DNA of 64,000 bases from Dermanyssus gallinae (lineage: Eukaryota; Arthropoda; Arachnida; Mesostigmata; Dermanyssidae), in the NCBI GenBank assembly GCA_003439945.1, contig QVRM01005629.1:124001-188000 (forward strand), given 5' to 3'. A program made the position numbers and the translations under genes. The notes beneath the pieces are model-generated. The model ran no database searches. It saw only the letters and a list, made by a program, of their open reading frames with translations, and was not told where the DNA came from. Below are positions 26,701 through 40,167 of the stretch, one piece after another; the stretch's first letter is position 1, and each line of letters begins with the position of its first letter.

Positions 26701-29356
26701 TATGTGCGCGCTCTAGATCGTTGAGTGAGCTGTAAGTTCGTTACGAGTATAATGATGAAGGCGGGGACCGTGCAGGGGGGGGGGGGGTTCTCCTGCTTGT
26801 GTCTGTACGTTGCTTTTCGGGTGTAGTATTATTTTCTCTTCAGGGTCAGCTCTTCTTCGACATGCATGGCACATGGCAGGTACATTATTGTCAGTGTATA
26901 TCATGCCACGACCGCCATTCTAACTAGCCGAAATATCACGCAATTCGGGATTTACGCGAAAACGATGTTTTTTTGTTTGGTCGTCTACCCCTTATATACT
27001 CGCTGTTACACCTAGTTAGCCCGCTAATTGCCGATTGAAAAATGCGCTTACTGCATTATTCGGTTGTGAGTTTGGTAAAAGTCGCTGTTTGCTGACAGCG
27101 CGCGGAATTCACACATGCCTGCTCTGTTCAGGCTAATCTTATGTTCGAGCAGTTAGGAGCCTATATATATATAAGTACTAGACGGATGAAAAAGCTCGTA
27201 GCATGAAATACCACGAATAGAAGGAGAAAGACCACATACATTTTATTGTTTAGTATAGCCCCCGAAGCCCGATAAATCTAGCCCAACGATCCTTCATAGT
27301 CTTTGTATCACGAGCAAAATATACAGAATCTTTAAACTTAAAATACTGGTTTACGGCGCATATCACATCAGTGTGGCTCTGATATCTTTTTCCAAGAGAT
27401 ACTTCTTGATGTTTCGAGACAGGTAGTGGTCACCGGGGGCCAGGTTCAGAGAATATGGGGAATGCTGGACAATTTGAAACTTGAGTTGGCGAAATTCGGC
27501 TATGGCAAAAAGAGACGTGTGAGGGGCGCATTGTCGTGGTGAAACTGCACAGTGCTCGTCTCCATCGCGGGCCGAACTGCTACGATGCGTTTTTTCAGCT
27601 GGTATAGGTGTGTTGCGTACTACCCCGCAGTTATAGCTCTTTCTGTAGAAAGGCAGTCATTTAATAGAATACCCTTTGCATCTCAGAAAAGGGTCGCCAA
27701 AACCTTACTGTCGAGATGTGCCTCTTTGCCCTGGTGGCCTTTCGTCGCATGCGATCCACTCCCTGGTGGCATCTTGTCATTCGGGAGTACAGTGATGAAT
27801 CCAGGTTTCGTCGGCGGTTACCAATCAGCCCGAAAAGCCGACGGAATTCGTCTCCACAGTTCCAGATTGCTCTCCGAAATTGACACGTGTTTGAAATTTG
27901 CATGTCAGTTTCTGTTCAATTGTTTGCTCATGCGGTAGCCTGTTTACTCATGTAATCATGCATTTCAGGCCATCTTTGCATGCGCAAATGCTGATGCAAT
28001 ATTGGATGTACTGCGCCATAGCTAATGCCAATCTCTTCCGCTATCTGACGCGGCTTTAATCGGTAGTCAGTCATCACGAGTTTGTAGATCTCTAGCACAT
28101 TTGGCTCATTCGAAACTGTTTTTGACCGTCCAGAACATGGTTCGTCTTTGTTCATAGCTTATACTACCTCGTTTAAATGCGCCAATTCATTTGGTAATGG
28201 TACTGTGCGCCAATGCACTAGTTCCTTAAAGTGCACCTAATTTGGCTTTAATTTCCTTTGCAGTAAAGCCTTTAAAAAGCGATGAATTAATCACAGCACG
28301 GTACTCGCTCTGTTTGATTGTCACTGCAGGGTCTAATATGTTTCAGTTGCGCGGCCGGCTACAAGCGCAATTCGAAACCAATCCACATGTTGCTTATTAC
28401 TTCCGACGAACGTCTTTCTCTGGCGTTGTAGTCGGCATGAGGTTTTTGAAATTGTGGATAGGCGATGCTACGAAGTTTTTGATCCCCATAGTATATATAT
28501 GTATGTGTATATTGTATATATATATATAGGCAGCGTTGTAAGCCGTGGGTTGTTTGGTGTGTGGCGGGGGATGGCTTTGCATTATTGTGACAGGCTTTAG
28601 CTCACGGACAGACGCTGTTGTCAAATCTGTTCGACGGAAAATATTTCCCGATGTTCATAGATTGCAGATTTTCTCTGGCTGCAATTGTCCGCTGCTGGCG
28701 CCGTTGCCCCCGCTTCGTGGTCTCGTCTATTTCGATACTAGCTGTTGTGTCGTTGTTGTTAATGCTCGTGCTGACGGTGCGCGTGTGATGGTTGTTGCTG
28801 TTGCTGCTGCTGCTACTGCTGTTGTCGTCGTGGTCGTTGTCGTCGATGGTCTTTCTACATCGGCTGGGTGCCCCTTTGCTTTTCTTATTTGCTCTTCGTC
28901 CGGTAGGCAGTCTTCCTCTGGGAGGGAATCTCGAATAGAGGACGAGTAGAGCCTTGCTTAGGGTGCTACCACCACGTACTCAGTATCCCGGCATACTTGT
29001 TTGTGTTTGGCCCTTTGCCTGTCTGGCAGCCTGTCTGCATATGTGGAGGTACTGTGTGCCGATTCATTGGCTCGACACGTATTTATGTTTATGTAAATAT
29101 AGCTAGTCTTCTTCTTCTTAAGCCTCTCTCTCCCCTTTGGTATATAATATATATGTATATATATATAGAGAGAGATGATATGTAGATAGAGATAGAGATG
29201 ATAGTAGAGAGATATAGTGAGTAGAGAGAGAGGTAGAGAGATTAGAGTAATATAATATATATTATATATAAATATGATATGTATATATAATAGATATATA
29301 GATTATAATATATTGTATAGATATAGAAAAATATATATATTATTATATATATATAG

Positions 29357-29391
<35 letters not shown>

Positions 29392-30701
29392 ATATCGTAG
29401 TCTGTTGTCCCCCTGTCTCTGTTTTGTTCTCCGTTTGTTATAACCAGAGACGCGAGACTGGTAAGTTGGATTGTGGCACGACCCTGACGTCTGCTCGGCC
29501 CGGTCGATGATGCGTTCGGCTGGCATGTTTTGTTTCGAAAACGACGTGATTCCGTAGACCCGATCGCAGTGTCCGGTGCGATGATAGCACGGCGCGGATA
29601 CTGACACTGCTGATGGAGCCAAATGGCCGTACCGGTGGTTCTCGAGCTGCATGCTAACTTACATGTTTACCTGCTATGACTTTAATAATAATAATACTTA
29701 TCATTATTATTGGATTCATCTATGGCGGTTCCACAACGACCGACGACCACAACTCTTATTCTTATTACTGCTACGTTCACCAGCACCGTTAGCAGCTTTA
29801 GCCACAACAATACCAAAAAACAACAACAACAGCAACGAAAAACAACAAACGAAGACAGCACAAGCGCCCACGTAGCATAATAGTCAGTCGTCCCTTTGTC
29901 GACTGTTTGAACGACGTCGTCCCGCAGATCTGGGAGCTGCAGAGAGAGAGAGAGAGAGACTGACACCCCAACGAACGCAGAACGAGACGACGAAGAAGAC
30001 GGTGAACCGTAAAAGCGTCGCCGGACCGTTGGATCGTAGTATTATAATAATAGCTCGTAGTTTAGCTCGTCGATATCCCGTGGATTATAGGACGACACTG
30101 GACCGAGCGACCCAAAGCCTCGATGATGAGCGCCGCAACGAAAGAGGGCGAGAGAGAGAGAGAGAGCGCGGGGGGGGGAGACGGGGCTGGTCGGACGAAC
30201 ACGGGTGGTCGGTCGGGTCTCACCGTCGGTTGTTGCCGGCGACGATGTCTCGTCCGGCAGCCCTTGTTGGCCACCGCCAACGCGACGTCAGCAGCAACAG
30301 CAACAACAACAGCAATAAGAAGAGTAACAATAGCAACAATAACGGTTGCAGGGGATACGGGATACTCATAACAACCGTCATACTTAATAGCTGTAGCAGT
30401 ACTGGTAGTGACACACACACACACACATGTCTACGTAATACGCACCTGTTTCTGTACATTGTATATGTACTCGTATGTATGTATATATATATATATATAT
30501 ATCCATTCACCCACACAGAGTCACACGTCACCACTCACAAGCATAAACATACACAAATTCAGTTGGCCTAACGGTGTAAACAAACAAATACTGAACCAAA
30601 CCTCAGTTTGTATATATATATATATATATATTCCAAACAACATATAAATATATTTATATATGAGTTTTTCATTTTTTCTTCTCTATATCTTCTCTTTTCC
30701 A

Positions 30702-30736
<35 letters not shown>

Positions 30737-33520
30737 TATATACATACTGACATTAGCGCCTTCAATAATCGGCCCTGGCGCTGCCCATGCTGGTGTTATG
30801 CTGTTTCGCAGGCGTAGAGAACTAAGTGTCAGAAGTATGCATTTATCGGGGACCTCGTGGACTCTCGTCCTTTTGCCTTCGAGACCTTCGGAAGCTCCGT
30901 TGCCGAGTTACCGAGCTATTTATTGGTGAGGTGTGCTAATGTCTCAGATTAGTTACGGGAAATCCACGCGCAAAGGCCGTTGAAGCACAGTAACGCTACG
31001 GCAGTGCTTGGTACCTTGTCCAGGTGGACGGTACCAGGTTTGGACATAGGCCTGATGTACTTTGTCACGTCACGTTCTCTGGGGTATATATATATGCTAC
31101 AAGACAAGTGGCAGGTAAAACAAGATCTATCACTTTATCTTAGTATAAAATCGTTGATTCAGAATGACGTGTGAATGAGGCAGTGGTATAGAGAAACATG
31201 TCCTTGTTTATAAACGGAACGGGAGGAGACTTCACGTTAATTTGTGTCTCTTAAGCATTCTTGTTGCGCGTGTGCGCTTGAACTTAATCTAAACACGAGA
31301 AGCAGACGTTGCCGCTTACGTTTTGCTTTTGGCTTTGCTGTTTTGCCGATCTAGTTGCGACATTACAACTAGCTGCAGTATTAACATGACTGCTGGTCTG
31401 CTGGCATTCTAAGTTTATGCGTGCGATGAGGAGCTTGACCTATATGGTTGTCATCAACCCATGCTATCTTTTTTCTCGAAATCTCTAGACTACGAGCATA
31501 GTGACATTTTATTTTATCTCTCTCTCTCTCTCTGTGTCTTTCTCTGTCCTTACTCTAGCTCCTTTTGTGATGTCGCCGTTAGCTAGAAATTCCTTGAGAT
31601 CAATTCAAGCCTTGAGATGATTGACTTAAAGCGTGCCGGCGGAAACTCGCGGGTATGAATCTACATAGGCGTTTGCTACTCCACGATCCGTAGCTTTCTT
31701 CAGGGACGGACTCTTGGACGGTATCGACGTCAGTAGACCGCACACTCCGCCGGGCATTTCCTTACGGCCACGAGCCTCTCTGGTGGTCGCTGGACGTTCG
31801 ATATGATATGCCCAGTCACCACCCATTGAGTGAGTAACTCACCGAGCGAGCTCATATCATCGCATCACGATGACGACGCGGCCAAGCTTCGCCCGACATC
31901 ATCATCGTCAATACTATGATCATAAACGCAATGACTAATCTAACCACAGTCCGCTAGGCTGTGAACGACAGCACGCGTTTACCCGTTCCCGTCCTTTGTT
32001 TGTTGACGTTAAGCGATCATGGCGCGGCAGTACGGAACCTATTAATGGTCTTGAGTCTTGTTACTGGTGTCGATGTTAATCTTGATGATGAAAAACATGA
32101 TAATGTGATACCGACGTTGGCGCCGCTGTAAGGTGCTGTTGTTGTCATACGATGGAACACGGTGGGTCCACCTACCTAGACACGAGACATAAATCTTAAT
32201 TGAAGATGGAACAGGATGTTTAGTCAACTAAACACCAATGTAGTCTTTTTTTTTTTTTTTTTTTTTTTTTTGTTCTGGGAGGTTACCAATGTAGTCTAGC
32301 GTCGAAAAGACAATTGTACCCCCGGCAACCACACCACCACAGTCTGATATAATTCCGACGGACAACATGTCAACATGTGTGGACAAGCACGAGGGCCTTA
32401 TAGCTCTTAGCACTCGGTGCAATATTGTTTTGTTGGCAACCGATCGGATCCCAAAGTCATCTATACACCACACAAGCGGAACGCATTTACTAAGAGTTTG
32501 GGACAAGCTTGTAATGAGTCTTTTCGTTTCGAGAAACCATGCGGGTGTCCATCCGTTCTTACTTAATTTTCTTCTGGTGCAACTTGTGTTTGGATGAAGT
32601 ATCACACATCAACGAACGAGAGACACGAGCGGTTGCCCAGAGCCATTATAAATGGGCCCCAGCGAGGACTCTTGCTCTTGGATGTATGAACCCTGCCGGA
32701 ATTATGGTATCTGCTTCAGATTCGGGATTGCCGGCTGCAATGACATTTCCTACTCCTGCTCCCGTGACTGCTAAATATTGGGTAGGGTTCGCTAATCGAA
32801 GAAGTGGCCTAAGGGGCCAGTGCGCTCGCCACGGTACGCAAGTCCAGAAGGGATAGAGAATAGTCTGAAATAAAAAACGAATTGAACGGAAAAGTCGGAA
32901 GGAGGTTTTTACCTAGTCGCATGATTTGCATGGATTTTCTGATGCATTCTTTTACTCGCTAGCGAATTATGATAGGACATTTTTCTCATATTGCATGTTT
33001 GTGGATTGCATTCGGCAAATACAGAAGCGGAAATCAACGGATAACGGTTCAACTGTCCACTCGACCTGGATTTGCGCTTTCTTGCTGGCGCATGTTGATA
33101 TACCAACGTAGGAATTATGTCGAACTTTGCCTGAACAGGAGTCGACATGTGGATTACATTCGCAATGATTCACCTGTATGTATCACATCGCTCAATGTGA
33201 TGGTTCTTGCATCACTTTTCGATCATCTTACTTGATAGCTTATATTTTTTATATATGTTTATTACGTAGAGTTTATTTCTTATATTTAAACATGTTACAC
33301 AAATTTAATATATGTTTATTACATATACCCATATATACGTACGATGGCAAAGCAGTCTATAGACTACTGGCTGGCATGGCGACGCGGCTGGTACTTGGAA
33401 GACACATCGAATCAGACAAAAATCAAATCTTATGGAGACGGAGAAACCCGTGTTACTTTTCAATGGTATATTTATTTTACTGTTTAAATCACGCTGTGTG
33501 CGCCACGCCAAACGTAAAAC

Positions 33521-33582
<62 letters not shown>

Positions 33583-36552
33583 CCACTTGTTAACGATATT
33601 GTATCGGCTTAGGTGAACATTCACTTGAGAGCACCCGTGGGGGTGTTGTGACACTCCAGTCCTAGTTTGGGCATCCAGGCTATGACGCATCGAGATAAGC
33701 GCTGACTGATCGACCTTTAATGCGATTACTCGACCTGCGAGGGTGAACTAATAGCAGTTCCATCAAGCTCGTACGATTCGATATTTTCCTGCTTTTATTC
33801 GCTAGCGAATCGTGATAGGTCTTCTCATATCGCATACGTTTATGGATTGCATTCGGCAAATACATGGGCGGAAACCAACGGATAACGGTTCAACTGTCAA
33901 TCCGACATGGATTCGCGCTTTCTTGCTGGTGGATGTTGATATGCTAGCCAAGTAGGAAATGCGTCGAACTTTGCCTGAACAAGAGTCGGCATGTGGATTA
34001 CATTCACAATGATTCACCTGTATGGGTGTAATTCCCGTCACAACACATCGTCCAATGCGATCGTCTTTGTATCAGTTTATTTTCGATCTTTTTACTTGAT
34101 AGCTTATATGTTCAGTATATGTTTATTGCATAGAGGTGCATACATATACACATAGGATGCGGTGGTGTCTACTGGTGTTTACTGAGCCACTTATATACAC
34201 ATCTGCATGTAGCCATTTTTGGTGTTCTCTTACGGCCACCACCGACCCGCTTCTGGACCATGCGTAGTGGCGGAAGGGTGTGTTTAACTGTGTCACGTCT
34301 AGTGTAGACACGGGCACGGTAAGCCGTGTTAGCGTGGTAGGTGTGCAAATAAATCATTTGAATATGGCACTTTGAATACTGCCGCACGTCACATGGCCGC
34401 TGCTAGAAAGATTGACAGAGTAACGGTGGTAGTGGGGGGGGGGGGGGTTACTGTGAGGGCTGCGATATCGAGCGTAGTGCTTGTAGGGATTATGGCGCGG
34501 CGATTGCATCCTAGATTGATCCCTTTGTTCGCCGCTAGCTAGTTGTCGTACGTTTGTGTTGGTAGTGTTTGTTTGTTTCGACCGAGAGTGAACGAGGCAG
34601 GCCGAGATTAGCCTCCCACTGATCTCTGTTTTGAGGTTTGCCTTTCGTGGTGATTTCTGTAAGACGTGTTTCATGGTGGTTTGCCTTTCTTGGTGATTTC
34701 TGTAAGACGTGTTTCAACGAGGTGACTTCGTGTGTGTGATGAGGATTGTGGGGGGCTGGGGGGTTTGCAAGTCACCTGTCGGTCAAAGGTGGGCCAGAGA
34801 TGGTTGTTCTAATAGTGTGTTGTCGTCGTGATTGGTAGCTGGTGGTTCGAAGATGCTGAACTTGGTGGTGGAGGTCCAGGTGACGGCCCTGCAGGAGGTG
34901 CAGGCAGTGGTGCTGCGTTGACTTGTCGTGGATGGGCTTCCGTCTGGCCTCGCTTTTCGCTCCGATAAGTGTTGTTTTGCTGAGATGGTGCACCAGGCTC
35001 GGGACTCGCCCGTGCAAGGCCATAGAACTACGATGAATGGCGGCATTACGCATGGGCCGACGCACGTGCAATCACAGCATTCGGCTCTTCATCACCCGCA
35101 GCAACAACAACAACAACAACAACAACAGCAACAACATCAGACTCCGATCAGTGAGAGCCCAAATGTGCACGTTAACGGTCGAAACCTTATCCTTGTCACC
35201 GGCGGCCGCAAGGAAGTACGCTGGCGAGACGGAACGCGGAGCCCGTTGCAGTCCGCGAAGAACAATAACACTGTAAACGTTACACGCGGCATATCATCAT
35301 CATCATTACCATCGGCATCAGCGGCGGAGGCGGCGGCGGCTTCGGTTTCGCCCTCATCATCATCATCATCGTCGTCTGCGTCTGCGTCGTTGCTGCCTTC
35401 GTCAACGAAAACTGTCGCCTATGCCAAGCGGTCTACGGACAAGGATTCACGAAAGATTACGTCGAACAACGCGTCCAGTTCACTGGGCAGTGCCAAGGTG
35501 CAACTTGGCAACGGTGCAGACGATCATAAACCGCGCGTGATCGCCAAAAAACGAAAGCTTGTGAGTGTTGTTTGGTAGCAATCTTTTTGTTGCTGTTTTT
35601 AATATACTATTTTACCCACGCTATATTTCTCTCATCCTTCTCATGCGCGTCCGATGTGACATAATAGAGTAGGCTAAATACCCTCTGATCAGCATCTAGA
35701 TTTGGCTAGAATATGTATAGGCGCGTAGATGCAGTGGTTCCGTAGTCGTCGTAAATGCCGATGTTGTCTTCACGCAATATCTGATCATAATATAAAATTA
35801 GCCAATTCATTCAAGTGAACGAGTGGCTCGAACCGTAACCACGTAGCAGCTAAGGATATATGTGTATATATATATATATATACATACACGTTTGGTATGA
35901 ATATAAACATACATGTTTGGTATGTACGCATGGTTAAAATCGGGTCGTAAATGACGTCGCGCGTTACGCGACAGGTGTTTGCCTGGCGCGTCAGGTCGTT
36001 AATTTGTCGTCGTGGTCAGCGTCATCACTGTGGAAGTGGTTGGTCACTGACTGACCTGGCTCTGTGTTGACAGCGGTGCAGCGCCTCAAGCTGCCGACAA
36101 AGCGAACCATGATTGTCTTCCTGCTTGGGTTGTTGTTGTTGTTATTTTTGTTGTAGCCGTTGTTGTTGTTGTTGTTATTTTTGTTGTTGCCGTTGGTATT
36201 GTCGTGATCATAGCCATGGTTTGGCTTGTTGAGATGTGTGCTTGATGAGATAGATAGGTAGATAATATATATATGGGTTTGGACAGGCAAAACCCAGTCC
36301 CGCTGTACACACCTGCCCCGTGCCGGAAGGGGGGGGGGAGTGGGTTGAATGTACCGGCCGCCAATAACGGTCGCCACATTACGCAACTGCCGAACTACGA
36401 TTGATCGTGACAAGAACGACGATTATTATGAATAACGCTGCAGCGGCGGTGACCACCGGTTCGACTACTTCTGCTGTTACAAGCACCACCGATGATACAA
36501 AAGATGGTACTGTTGTTGTAATTGTTGCTGTCGTCGTTGTTGTTGTTACTGC

Positions 36553-36583
<31 letters not shown>

Positions 36584-37927
36584 ACCACTATCCGGCAGGA
36601 TGGCAAGCCGTGGCTGCATAGGGCAACATATACAACAATTTGCCAACTTCCGTATCCACGCGCATAGGCTGGACCGACGCTCATGTTGTTGTTAATGTCG
36701 TTGTTGTTGTTGCTGCCATTGTTGTCATTGGTGTGCTTACCGTGGACGTTGTTATTCTTGTCGCTTACTGCCTGTCATCGCGATTAACGGACGGAGGCAA
36801 GCCAACCAAATTTGCTCTATTCTCAAGATTAGCAAATTGAATAGCAATCACCTTTAGTAGTATCTATACAAAATGTCCCTCGTATTATCTACCGGTTGTT
36901 TATAGGTGAATAGGCGTTACCGAAAAAAAAACATCGTTAAAGAGTATACTGTTTTACGATTTATGGGACGTGTAAATTAGATATTATGACAATTCAATAT
37001 GACTCTTGGCGCCTCTGGCTCTCCTCGTTCGTCACGATTTAGGACGACTTAAAAAGGAATGCCCGCTCTTTATTTGTCAGTACGGAGAATGACATGCGGC
37101 TGCTTGAATGGTTACTTAACGTTCGAGAATAAGCAAGACTGAACGTAATCGACGACACAGAAATGACTGGAGAAGCAACAAACGATCAAATGACTTGCAC
37201 AATTTTTGTTGGCTTGAGATTATACTGAATCAGTACAATTTAGTACATGTTTGACTAAGATCACCATATCAGTCGGCTGGAATTCATCCATAGTGCGTGG
37301 TACAGAGGCAACTAGGTAACCTTTCATGCAATGACTCACTTTCTTCATCAATAGGACATGCTTAGAGCACGCTTTTACTCGCATTGGCTCTGCGATGGCT
37401 TGGTCCGTAAAGTCGTTAGTACATTTAGGACATTTTTCACATTTACACTTCCAAGTGCTTCCGCTCGAACGCATGAAATATTGTGGATTATCCTGTTGTA
37501 TGCGAAGCTAGCCAATATAACAGACACACATTCAGTTGCCGACTTCGCAGAGCAAAAACAAACGCAAATGTTTCTTGAAATCCAAATTGATGTTGGAGAG
37601 TGAGTTTTCTGTGCATCCCCTTTAACCAAGGGATTCAACCCATGTAACACGATGACTGGTCGCTTGATGTACGACTTATATATTCAGATTCCGAATAGTA
37701 TTTTTTCAAAGCTTGATTGTATATGCGGTAGTTATAGTGAAGTTCATTGCGTCTTTTAGTAAGCTTTCGTGTGTGTAAAGTGTGTATGGTTCTAGTGGCT
37801 GCTAATTAATCGAAGTAACTCCTACTCTATTGGTTCCTCTGAGTATCTGAAGAAACCAAGGGGCACTTCTACTGCGACCGTGGAAGTAGCAGCCTTACGT
37901 TGTTTATTTGTTTTATTGTTGTTGTCG

Positions 37928-37962
<35 letters not shown>

Positions 37963-39477
37963 TATAGTTGTGTTTCTGAGACAGCTTTTGTTGCTGGCGG
38001 CCGTAGAGCTAGTACAGCTAGTATTGCAACTAGTGAATTTGAGCCGGCTGGGTCACTGACATGCTGGCACTATCATGGTGGTTTCGTTCCTCTGCGGCGC
38101 GCTTTTCTCCTATGACGCTGCGAGAGAGACACACTTGACCGACAGACTGTCTCAGAGATGCTGGCACACAACGCAAATAGGAATAATATTTGCTGCTGGT
38201 TGGTTGTAGAGCTTCTTCGTCATTTCGCTCGTTTTCTACTCCTCCCAGTTCCGCTCCAGCTCGTGGCGTCTTGCCTGCCTGTTGCTACAATTGCCCGATC
38301 AGACGGCACTGCGTCAATTCGAAATTCTGGCCGGATTGACAGGAGACCGGCCGGAGATGTTGTCGTCGTCTATCTTCGATGTCGTCTACGAATGGACTGC
38401 TTCCACCTTGTTGGGAGGCGTCGTAGGCGGGGGAAACTGGAGGAATAGGGCGAAACTGACAGCAACAACGTATGGTCGTCAAGTATTCCGTCGACATATC
38501 CAGCTAGCTAGCTAACGAAAGCGGGCGAATGTTAAGAAGAACGTCGTAAATGTTCAGCCAAATCTCAAATGCAGTCTTGTTCTAGTCTTGTGAAAGCAGA
38601 TTCTCATTATCGCCGGCTTCTTCAGGTGCGGTGCCACGCCACGAAAACTGCTAATCTTCGGACGGACTCGTTTTACAAGCATGTGTGACTTTGCCACGAA
38701 ACGGTATGACGGGCGCACACATCTATGAATCTTTAGACACGAAAAGTATATATATATATATGCATACTTGCACGACTGCCAATGCTCGGTATCATAAAGT
38801 CAGATGGAAAATTAGATGAGAATGACCTGAAAAAATCAGCGCTGGGCGTTACCCATTTGTGATAGGTACGCTTTCATATGCGTGGCGTCTTTCGAATGAG
38901 GTATTTGGTGGGACTCGTAAACTCGCTGGAATACGAAGGAAACACTGATGACACTTTTCGCTGAATTAATTTGCCGAAATGTCTCCTGCGTTTGCAATGG
39001 TTAGTCTTGCAAAAGCATTATCTAGGGTAGAAATGATAATTTGAGGTCCCCTACATTGGTGCGACTTCAACTTCAACGCGGCCGCTGTAATCAAAGTCTT
39101 TGGCTGTTCGTTAGCTGCAGCTTTTTCCACCATATTGAGCATATCGTTTTTATTTTAGCACTCTATCAATATAAATCACCTTTATATCACAATATTAATG
39201 TTGTGAGAACTCAGGCATTGTAAGATACAGTTCCGAAAATAAACCACACTGTCAATCAATGACTTTATTACTGCTTTTAAATGTATACTTATATTACATT
39301 AGATACACAGCAGTCGTCATATTTAGCTTAAAAAATATTATTACTATCTTGTATTTTGCAAAACATCAGGTGTATTACAAGGCCTTGTACGCTCATAGAC
39401 AATGCAAGAGATAATTCAATCAGACTTGAATAAAGGCTTGTTTGGAGGATATTCCATTGTCAATAATTGATACTGGG

Positions 39478-39534
<57 letters not shown>

Positions 39535-39969
39535 CGTTCTTTTTGGTGCCTATCTTACGTAGAGTTATGCTTTGGTAGAATTCGGTTAATTTATTAACCA
39601 AACAAGTTAGGTTAATTTAATGTACTATTGCATCCTAGTTTGGGAATGCCGCAGAAGATAGTGCAGGTCGTACTACTGACCGCATCTTTGGCTTAATAAG
39701 TAGTATTTTTTTTATTGACATTGGCACATTTAATTTAAACTCACGCAAACTAAGCGTTCAACTAAATTAATACAAACCTAAATGCATATTTGTTTTCTAC
39801 TGTCTTGAAAGAGGAGTAAGACTTATGAACCGGTCTATATATACATATGTGAACAAGTAGCACGTTGTAAGAGCCATGATTAATTTCTGTACATGTAATA
39901 ACTGGTTGCGGATTGTTCAAGTTAAGTACGAAAAACGTCATCTGATTTAAATTACTTACACTGAGTGAA

Positions 39970-40026
<57 letters not shown>

Positions 40027-40028
40027 CA

Positions 40029-40104
<76 letters not shown>

Positions 40105-40111
40105 ATATATA

Positions 40112-40167
<56 letters not shown>

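Noticed and set aside
30002..30571. 189-codon plus-strand open frame
   Set aside because: Built from GA, CAA, CA and TA repeats; no conserved motif.
35991..36684. Overlapping open frames on both strands with Asn, Thr and Val runs
   Set aside because: All are readings of GTT/CAA repeats; frame-independent openness is typical of trinucleotide tracts.
37220..37474. Minus-strand Cys-rich open frame (CKCEKCPKC)
   Set aside because: Intriguing Cys spacing, but no signal peptide, no family match I can name and no splice context.
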